From the NCBI GenBank assembly GCA_050732935.1, contig JBOHRW010000224.1, positions 1-64,000 on the forward strand: a stretch of 64,000 nucleotides of DNA, given 5' to 3'. Source of the stretch: DASRVA01 sp050732935. Lineage in GTDB: Bacteria > Gemmatimonadota > Gemmatimonadetes > JACCXV01 > JAHWKZ01. The position numbers and the translations under genes were made by a program. Each line of letters begins with the position of its first letter. Position 1 is the stretch's first letter. The notes under the pieces were generated by a model. It made no database searches, had not been told where the DNA came from, and saw nothing but the letters and a program-made list of their open reading frames with translations. This document shows, piece after piece, positions 58,873 to 64,000 of this stretch.

Positions 58873-60328
58873 CGGGGCCATCCACTTTTCGAGCCGCTGG
58901 ATCATGCTGCTCGCCATGCTCAGCATGGCGGTAGGAACCGGGAATATCTGGCGCTTCCCGCGGATCGCGGCGACCAACGGGGGCGGCACCTTCCTCATCC
59001 CGTGGGTGATCTTCCTCGTGACGTGGTCGATCCCGCTCCTCCTCTGCGAGTTCGCGATGGGCAAGGGAACGCGCCGGAACCCGATCGGCGCCTTCGCCGA
59101 GCTGATTGGCCCGCGGTTCGCCTGGATGGGGGCGTGGGTTGCCCTGTGCACGACCCTGATCATGTTCTATTACGGCGTCGTGACCGGCTGGTGCGTGCGT
59201 TACTTCGTGGCCGCAGTGACGGGGGAGCTCCCGGGCCCCGAGCCGGGCGCTCTGTGGGAGACCTACGCGGGGTCCGGGTGGGCGGTGGTCACCCTCGTCG
59301 TCTCTCTGGCGATTGGCGTCTACGTATGCGCCCGAGGGGTCAAGGGCATCGAGCAGGCGGTCCTCCTCATGATGCCGGTCCTGATCGGGCTGGTGGTCAT
59401 CCTCGCGATCCGGGCGGTGACCCTCCCCGGGGCCGAGCGCGGTCTGGCATTCCTCTTCACCCCCCACTGGTCGGATCTCGCCAACAGCCGCGTGTGGCTC
59501 GAGGCGCTGACCCAGAACGCCTGGGACACGGGCGCGGGGTGGGGTCTGGCGCTCACCTACGCCACCTACATGCGGGCACGCGAGGACACCACCATCAACG
59601 CGTTCATCCTGGGCTTCGGCAACAACTCGGTCTCGCTGCTGGCCGGCATCATGGTTCTCTGCACGGTGTTCTCGATCCGGCCCGACGCGGCCGGCGAGAT
59701 CGTCGGGGCGGGGAACACCGGCATCACGTTCATCTGGGTGCCCCAGCTCTTCGGAGCCATGCCCGGGGGTCGGGTCTTCATGGCGATGTTCTTCCTGGCC
59801 CTCTTCTTCGCGGCGCTGACGAGCCTGATCTCGATGATCGAGCTGGCGGCCCGGGCCCTGATCGACCGCGGGTTGACCCGTGGGCGGGCGCTCACGATCG
59901 TCGCCGTGGCCGCCCTCGTCTTCGGCCTGCCGAGCGCGCTCTCCGTCTCCATCCTCGAAAACCAGGATTTCGTCTGGGGCGTCGGCCTCATGCTGTCAGG
60001 GCTCTTCTTCGGCTTCGCCGTGCTCCGCCACGGCGTCGACCGGTTCCGGGAGCGCTACGTGAACAGCGCGGGCAGCGATTTCACGATCGGTCGTTGGTGG
60101 AACGTGGCCATGGTGGTGGTCGTCGTCGAGGCGCTCGTGCTCATCGGCTGGTGGTTCTCCCAGACGCTCTCGACCGAGGGCTGGCGGGCGAGCCTCGATC
60201 CCATCCAGGCGTTCAGTCTGGGGACGCTCGTTCTCCAGTGGGCGATCGTGCTCGGGCTCTGTTTCGGCTTGAACCGCTGGCTGGCCCGGCAGGCGCGGCC
60301 TCTCGACACGGCCGGGGGGCGCCCGTGA
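58859..60328 (+). CDS. NSS-family sodium-dependent transporter
   Basis: The 489-residue membrane protein has about 12 helices with the NSS hallmark MLLAMLSMAVGTGNIWRFPR and, in helix 6, NAWDTGAGWGLALTYATYM, where unwound segments bind substrate and Na+. It imports amino acids or related amines. The ATG lies inside the end of the M3-like gene. A 44-residue membrane protein follows as GTGA overlap, which matches the two-part MetP/MetS type of NSS transporters. Confidence 0.93.
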   Translation: MSSSSGAIHFSSRWIMLLAMLSMAVGTGNIWRFPRIAATNGGGTFLIPWVIFLVTWSIPLLLCEFAMGKGTRRNPIGAFAELIGPRFAWMGAWVALCTTLIMFYYGVVTGWCVRYFVAAVTGELPGPEPGALWETYAGSGWAVVTLVVSLAIGVYVCARGVKGIEQAVLLMMPVLIGLVVILAIRAVTLPGAERGLAFLFTPHWSDLANSRVWLEALTQNAWDTGAGWGLALTYATYMRAREDTTINAFILGFGNNSVSLLAGIMVLCTVFSIRPDAAGEIVGAGNTGITFIWVPQLFGAMPGGRVFMAMFFLALFFAALTSLISMIELAARALIDRGLTRGRALTIVAVAALVFGLPSALSVSILENQDFVWGVGLMLSGLFFGFAVLRHGVDRFRERYVNSAGSDFTIGRWWNVAMVVVVVEALVLIGWWFSQTLSTEGWRASLDPIQAFSLGTLVLQWAIVLGLCFGLNRWLARQARPLDTAGGRP

Positions 60329-60459
60329 CGGCGGTCGGATGGGCGACCTTGGTCGTCGTCTGCGGATTCATCTGGGGAGGCGCCCTCACGCTGGTGACGA
60401 TCGCCATGCGGAAGGAAGGCCGGAAGCGCGGGACCGCGTCGGAAGCGCCGGAGCCCTGA
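60325..60459 (+). CDS. MetS-like NSS transporter small subunit
   Basis: The 44-residue protein has one hydrophobic helix (VGWATLVVVCGFIWGGALTL) followed by a basic tail (VTIAMRKEGRKRG). The GTG overlaps the TGA of the NSS gene as GTGA. Position, size and topology match the MetS family small subunit that is needed by the MetP-type NSS transporter for methionine/alanine uptake in corynebacteria. Its TGA overlaps the CTG proposed for the next gene. Confidence 0.8.
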   Translation: MTAVGWATLVVVCGFIWGGALTLVTIAMRKEGRKRGTASEAPEP

Positions 60460-61058
60460 TCCGGATCGGCGCGACCCTTTTCCTGTCCGGATGGCTCCAT
60501 GCCTTCGCGGGGGTGGCGGCGGCGCAGGGAGGTGGAGAGGCGAGCCCGTCGGGGCTCGAGGCGACGGCGGCGATCGCGGCTCTCCACACCGACCGGGACC
60601 TGGCCGCGCGCCACGACCCCGTCTGGACCCCCGTCGTCGAGGGCCGGATCGCCTGGCGCGTCACGCCACTGGTGGCGATCGGGATCGGGGCGTGGGTAGG
60701 GGCCGTGGACGCGGCGGCCGACACGCTGGACGACAAGCCCCCCGAGAGCCGCTCGCTCCGGGGTGTCGGCCTGGCCCTCGACCTGGCGCCGCTGGCCGAC
60801 CGGGGAATCGGCACCCAGCCCGTCCTGCGCTTCGGCATCGAATCCGTGGCCGTCGACGACCGCCTCGATCGCGGCCCGGCCTTTCTCTTCGGCGCCGGCC
60901 TCGAGCATGGCCTCGGGCGTTCGTGGGCGATCGCCGGCCGCGTCGAGAACCGCTTCCTGACAATCGAGCGGGAGTCCGTGGACGGCGTCGCCACGAGCCG
61001 CGACGTCGCCTTGTGGTCGGTCGGCGTCTCGCTCGCCTGGGGGGCCGGACGATCGTGA
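60456..61058 (+). CDS. Beta-barrel-like outer-membrane protein
   Basis: About 200 residues. A signal peptide (LIRIGATLFLSGWLHAFAGV, cleaved near AAAQ) is followed by alternating strands such as VWTPVVEGRIAWRVTPLVAI and SRSLRGVGLALDLAPLADRG, and SVGVSLAWGAG near the end. The family is not recognised. The open frame goes back to ATG 60339, inside the transporter genes, but the signal peptide begins exactly at CTG 60456, which overlaps the upstream TGA as CTGA. No canonical codon lies near. The 3' end overlaps the phosphatase gene as GTGA. Confidence 0.72.
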   Translation: MIRIGATLFLSGWLHAFAGVAAAQGGGEASPSGLEATAAIAALHTDRDLAARHDPVWTPVVEGRIAWRVTPLVAIGIGAWVGAVDAAADTLDDKPPESRSLRGVGLALDLAPLADRGIGTQPVLRFGIESVAVDDRLDRGPAFLFGAGLEHGLGRSWAIAGRVENRFLTIERESVDGVATSRDVALWSVGVSLAWGAGRS

Positions 61059-61702
61059 GCTCATCGAATCAGCCCGCCGACACGACGCTCCCGGCTCCTC
61101 CACGGCGGGACGCCGCGCGCCTGCTGCTGGTCCGTCACGGCGAGACGGAGTACAACCGAGAGGGTCGCTGGCAGGGGGCGGGGTCCGACCCGCCCCTCAA
61201 CTCGGAGGGTCGCCGCCAGGCGGGGGAGCTCGCCCGGCGGCTCGCGGGGCGCCCGGTGGCGGCGCTCTACACTTCGCCACAGCGGCGAGCGCGGGAGACC
61301 GCGGTCATCCTGGGTGATCCGCTCGGGCTCGATCCGCTCCTCGTGCCCGAGCTCCGGGAGCTCCATCACGGGGAATGGGAGGGGAAGACCCAGGCCGAGG
61401 TGGTCCGTGGATGGCCCGACGAGTACCGCGCCTATGAGGCGGATCCACGACACACTCCACGGCCGGGCGGCGAGACCTACGAAGAGCTGGGAGAGCGCCT
61501 CTGGCCGGCCCTGGAGCGCCTCGCGGACCGGCACCGGGGTCGGGAGATCGCCTGCGTGACCCATGGCGGACCGATCCGGCTCGTTCTGAGCCGCGTCCTC
61601 GATCGTCCCCTCACCGAGCGCCACGAGTTCGGCGTGGACAACGGGAGCGTCTTCGCGGTGGAGGAGTCGGGCCGCGTCTGGCGCCTCCCCCCGGACGCTT
61701 GA
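61055..61702 (+). CDS. Histidine phosphatase (phosphoglycerate-mutase superfamily)
   Basis: The 215-residue protein has the catalytic RHG motif (LLLVRHGETEYNREGRWQG), then DPPLNSEGRRQAGELARRLA, SPQRRARETA, ELHHGEWEGKTQ with the acidic residue and ACVTHGGPIRLVLSRVLDRP. This is the branch-1 layout of phosphatases such as CobC or PhoE. No phosphoglycerate-mutase-specific parts are seen, and gpmI at 13.5 kb provides that activity. The substrate is unknown. The GTG overlaps the upstream stop as GTGA. Confidence 0.9.
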   Translation: MSSSNQPADTTLPAPPRRDAARLLLVRHGETEYNREGRWQGAGSDPPLNSEGRRQAGELARRLAGRPVAALYTSPQRRARETAVILGDPLGLDPLLVPELRELHHGEWEGKTQAEVVRGWPDEYRAYEADPRHTPRPGGETYEELGERLWPALERLADRHRGREIACVTHGGPIRLVLSRVLDRPLTERHEFGVDNGSVFAVEESGRVWRLPPDA

Positions 61703-61739
61703 GCGATTCGGGGGCGCAACGGCCCTCGATGGTCGAACC

Positions 61740-62525
61740 TTACGACTTCAACCGATACCCGATGCGGAACAGGTACACCGTCCACCCGAACAGCCCCGCC
61801 GCCAGGCCCGCCGACAGCAGGAACGACGCCCACGGGCTCGTGTCGGCCACTCCCAGGACGCCGAACCGCAGACCGTTCACCATGTAGAAGATCGGGTTGA
61901 ACATCGACAGCTCGCGCCAGAAGGGCGGCAGCATGTGGATCGAGTAGAAGACGCCGCCCAGGAAGACGAGCGGGGTGATCAGGAAGTTGAGCAGCAGCAT
62001 CACGTGGTCCCAGGACTCGGCCCAGAGCGCCATGATCAGCCCGGCGCACGAGAGCAGCGCGCTCACCACCACCATGAACGCCAACGTCACCATCCAGTGA
62101 GCCATGGGCAGGTCGGCGAAGAGGAGCCCGACCAGCAGCACCACCGTACCCACCGCGAGCCCTCGCACCATGGCGCCGATCGTGTAGGCCAGGACGATCT
62201 CCCAGTACGACATCGGCGCGATGAGGACATCGTCGATGTAGCCCTCGTGGCGGGCCATGAACAGCGACGAGGAGGAGTTCGCGTAAGAGCTGGTGATGAC
62301 CCCCATCATCGCCAGGCCCGGCAGGATGTACTCCGTGTAGGGGAATCCATCGATGAGGCGGATCCGGGAGCCCAGCGCCTCGCCGAAGATCAGGATGTAG
62401 AGCAGCGGCGTCAGGACCGCCGGGAAGAGGGTCTGCTTCCACAGGCTCAGGAACCGCGTCACCTCGCGCCGGGTCAACGTCCAGAAGCCGATCGCCCACT
62501 CGCGGCGATAGCCGGTCTCGATCAC
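61740..62525 (-). CDS. ABC-2 type transporter permease
   Basis: The 261-residue protein has six hydrophobic helices and the ABC-2 permease signature around FPYTEYILPGLAMMGVITSS and a final helix region PLVFLGGVFYSIHMLPPFWR, then GVADTSPWASFLLSAGLAAG. It is the membrane half of an exporter of lipids, polysaccharide or drugs. GTG 62525 overlaps the ATPase stop as GTGA, so both proteins are made together. Confidence 0.92.
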   Translation of the reverse strand: MIETGYRREWAIGFWTLTRREVTRFLSLWKQTLFPAVLTPLLYILIFGEALGSRIRLIDGFPYTEYILPGLAMMGVITSSYANSSSSLFMARHEGYIDDVLIAPMSYWEIVLAYTIGAMVRGLAVGTVVLLVGLLFADLPMAHWMVTLAFMVVVSALLSCAGLIMALWAESWDHVMLLLNFLITPLVFLGGVFYSIHMLPPFWRELSMFNPIFYMVNGLRFGVLGVADTSPWASFLLSAGLAAGLFGWTVYLFRIGYRLKS

Positions 62526-63520
62526 GCGGCCTCCTCGGGACTCTCCGGCGAGGACTCCGCGTCGGGCCCGGCGATGGCCGTATCGACGTCGATCGAGCGA
62601 CCGGTCAGTCGGATGAAGACCTCCTCCAGGCTGGACTCGACGATCCGTACCTCGTCGATCTTGAGCTCCGCTGCGTAGAGGGTGTTCAGAACCTCGGGCA
62701 GGATCCGCCGCGGGTGCGCGGCGGCGATCGACATGAGCCGCCCCTCGAGGCTCGGTGCGTAAGCTTGGAGCGTCGGAGGAAGCCCGTTCTCGGGGAGGCT
62801 GTTGAGCTCGATCTCGAGGCGCCGGTGGCCGCCTGTCTCCACCAGCCGCTCCGGCGATCCCTGGGTGACGATCCGCCCGCGATCGATGATCGCCACCTCG
62901 TCGCAGAGAGTCTCCGCTTCCTCGATGTAGTGGGTCGTGAGGAGGACGGTCTTGCCGCGCCGGTTCAGTTCCCGGAGGTAGCTCCAGAGAGAGCGCCTAA
63001 GCTCTACGTCGACGCCGGCCGTCGGCTCGTCCAGGATCAGGATCTCCGGATCGTGGATCATGGCCTTGGCGATCAGGAGCCGGCGCTTCATTCCTCCCGA
63101 TAGCTTGTGGACCTTGGTGTCCGCCTTCTCGGTGAGCCCGAAGCGCTCGAGGAGGCGATCGGCCCGCGCGGTGGCGTCGTCGCGGGGGATCCCGTAGTAG
63201 CCGGCCTGCAGCACCAGGATCTCGCGGATCGGGAAGAACCGGTCGAAGTGGAACTCCTGGGGAGCGAGGCCGATCGCCCGCCGCGTCTGCCGGTAGTCGC
63301 GTTCCGCGTCCCGGCCCAGCACGTGTACGGTTCCCCGACGGAACGTCACCAGTCCGGTCAGGATGTGGATGGTGGTCGACTTACCGGCGCCGTTCGGCCC
63401 CAGCAGGCCGAAGAACTGACCCTGGCGGAGGGTGAGATCGATCCCCCGGAGGGCGTCGACGAAGCCGTAGCTCTTGTGCAGATCACGGATCCGGATAGCG
63501 GGCGGGTTCCCTTCGCTCAT
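62522..63520 (-). CDS. ABC-2 type transporter ATP-binding protein
   Basis: The 332-residue ATPase has Walker A GPNGAGKSTTIHILTG, signature LSGGMKRRL, Walker B ILILDEPTAGVD and the H-loop LTTHYIEEAE. The C-terminal 80 residues are a DrrA-like extension. A TAGGTT -10-like sequence (63529-63534 on this strand) ends 8 bases before the ATG at 63520, without any Shine-Dalgarno. It is the first gene of the two-gene exporter operon. Confidence 0.94.
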   Translation of the reverse strand: MSEGNPPAIRIRDLHKSYGFVDALRGIDLTLRQGQFFGLLGPNGAGKSTTIHILTGLVTFRRGTVHVLGRDAERDYRQTRRAIGLAPQEFHFDRFFPIREILVLQAGYYGIPRDDATARADRLLERFGLTEKADTKVHKLSGGMKRRLLIAKAMIHDPEILILDEPTAGVDVELRRSLWSYLRELNRRGKTVLLTTHYIEEAETLCDEVAIIDRGRIVTQGSPERLVETGGHRRLEIELNSLPENGLPPTLQAYAPSLEGRLMSIAAAHPRRILPEVLNTLYAAELKIDEVRIVESSLEEVFIRLTGRSIDVDTAIAGPDAESSPESPEEAA

Positions 63521-63678
63521 GCGCCGGGAACCTAGCTGGACGGATCAGAAGTCGCTTGGCACGTCATCGCAGCGTATCGTTCGTCGCCATGGAGCGCTCG
63601 TCATCGCCCCGCGAGACGTGGATCGCCTTCGGGTCCGGACGGGACCGGGAGGGGAGGAAACCGGATCGGTGACGGATG

Positions 63679-63739
63679 ACCGAAAGGCCCCGCCCGGGGG
63701 GCGAGGCCTTCGGTTTAGGCCAGGAGGAAACGGGCCTAA
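63679..63739. other. Two adjacent hairpins upstream of the ABC operon
   Basis: The first hairpin pairs 63679-63694 with 63700-63714 (14 pairs with small internal irregularities), ending in TTT on the plus strand. The second pairs TTAGGCC (63715-63721) with GGCCTAA (63733-63739) around an AGGAGGAAACG loop. The first could be a plus-strand terminator; the pair could also be a leader structure on the minus strand. The stretch 63521-63958 contains no other gene; an AT-rich segment at 63840-63875 may hold promoters. Confidence 0.45.
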
Positions 63740-63958
63740 CGCTACCCGAGCCCCCCGTAGTCGACCGGGACCGGAGGGCATCGGCTTCCTGCAGTTTACC
63801 GCCTCAGGGGGGAAAGTCAAGGGTCGTCCGACCACCCAGTCTTAATATTATCATATATTGTCATATCGCTCAACCCGGAACGGGGTCGCTTCGAAGGACA
63901 GATCGTGGGTTGGCCATTGCGCGACGTGGTCGAAACAGCGAAATTGTATCCACAACGT

Positions 63959-64000
63959 ATGAGGTTTCTCCCCCTGGCGCGATGGCCGGCCCTTCTCGGC
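63959..64000 (+). CDS. Possible start of a secreted protein, cut by window end
   Basis: ATG 63959 opens MRFLPLARWPALLG up to the last base. A basic residue pair followed by hydrophobic residues looks like the beginning of a signal peptide, and the preceding 100 bases include AT-rich promoter-like sequence. Only 14 codons are visible and there is no Shine-Dalgarno, so this is tentative. Confidence 0.25.
   Translation, partial: MRFLPLARWPALLG

Noticed and set aside
63715..63740. Resemblance to the apical part of SRP RNA or to the GAGGAAAG motif of RNase P RNA.
   Set aside because: The diagnostic internal loop (AGCA) and the surrounding conserved regions of either RNA are absent.
1..64000. CRISPR arrays, prophage, rRNA or tRNA genes.
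   Set aside because: No regularly spaced repeats, phage structural genes or structured RNA genes were seen on either strand.

Overview
The window is a chromosomal segment of a high-GC (about two thirds GC by eye) Gram-negative bacterium. An outer membrane is implied by an ExbB/ExbD pair, a TolC-MFP-RND efflux operon, several small beta-barrel-like proteins, a UB2H-type class A PBP and a lipid-A-synthase N-terminal-like protein. The mix (two-domain M16 peptidase, NHL proteins, RND set, baeRF protein, NSS transporter with MetS-like subunit) would suit Gemmatimonadota or a related uncultured lineage, but no rRNA or tRNA marker is present, so the taxonomy is only a guess.

Layout. 1-4.6 kb: ExbB end, ExbD, a strong terminator, then a soluble lytic transglycosylase and an NHL beta-propeller protein. 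4.6-9.2 kb: cold-shock protein, multicopper oxidase, secreted amidohydrolase, then two decayed genes (an internally deleted GNAT acetyltransferase and a VapC/PIN toxin remnant). 9.3-15 kb: polA, a lipoprotein, coaE, a YtxH-like protein, gpmI. 15-20.6 kb: a secreted unknown protein, an M16 peptidase and an amidase. 20.7-24.4 kb: an accessory patch of lower GC with broken IS630 and IS110-like remnants, a LamG-like/fibronectin-III protein and a JAB-like protein. 24.3-29.1 kb: a tight minus-strand operon (PBP1B, TPR lipoprotein, pcm, M48 peptidase). 29-32.2 kb: a GAF-GGDEF-EAL protein and an M19 dipeptidase. 32.5-39.8 kb: MarR regulator and a complete RND efflux operon ending in a frameshifted outer-membrane gene. 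39.9-47 kb: DUF1499 protein, ETF-ubiquinone oxidoreductase, Tat-type phosphoesterase, DUF2157 fusion, a putative metallopeptidase and an NCS2 purine permease. 47-54.5 kb: DUF4870 protein, inorganic pyrophosphatase, zincin, TrkH/TrkA potassium uptake, ArnT-like glycosyltransferase with LAB_N partner, a small HTH protein, HAD hydrolase and MoaA. 54.5-64 kb: baeRF protein, guaB, M3-like peptidase, NSS transporter plus small subunit, beta-barrel-like protein, histidine phosphatase and an ABC-2 exporter.

The genes are mostly housekeeping and envelope functions packed in operons with 4-base ATGA/GTGA overlaps. The most unusual signal is translational. Several clear genes have no ATG/GTG/TTG where homology or the Shine-Dalgarno sequence places the start. 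They carry instead CTG (coaE, gpmI, ppa, a beta-barrel-like protein), ATC (pcm, and one secreted protein) or ATT (M3-like peptidase), often at good Shine-Dalgarno spacing or in CTGA stop/start overlaps. In addition, several genes have a promoter -10-like hexamer 6-10 bases before the start codon, which suggests leaderless mRNAs. No CRISPR array, phage, rRNA or tRNA was found.
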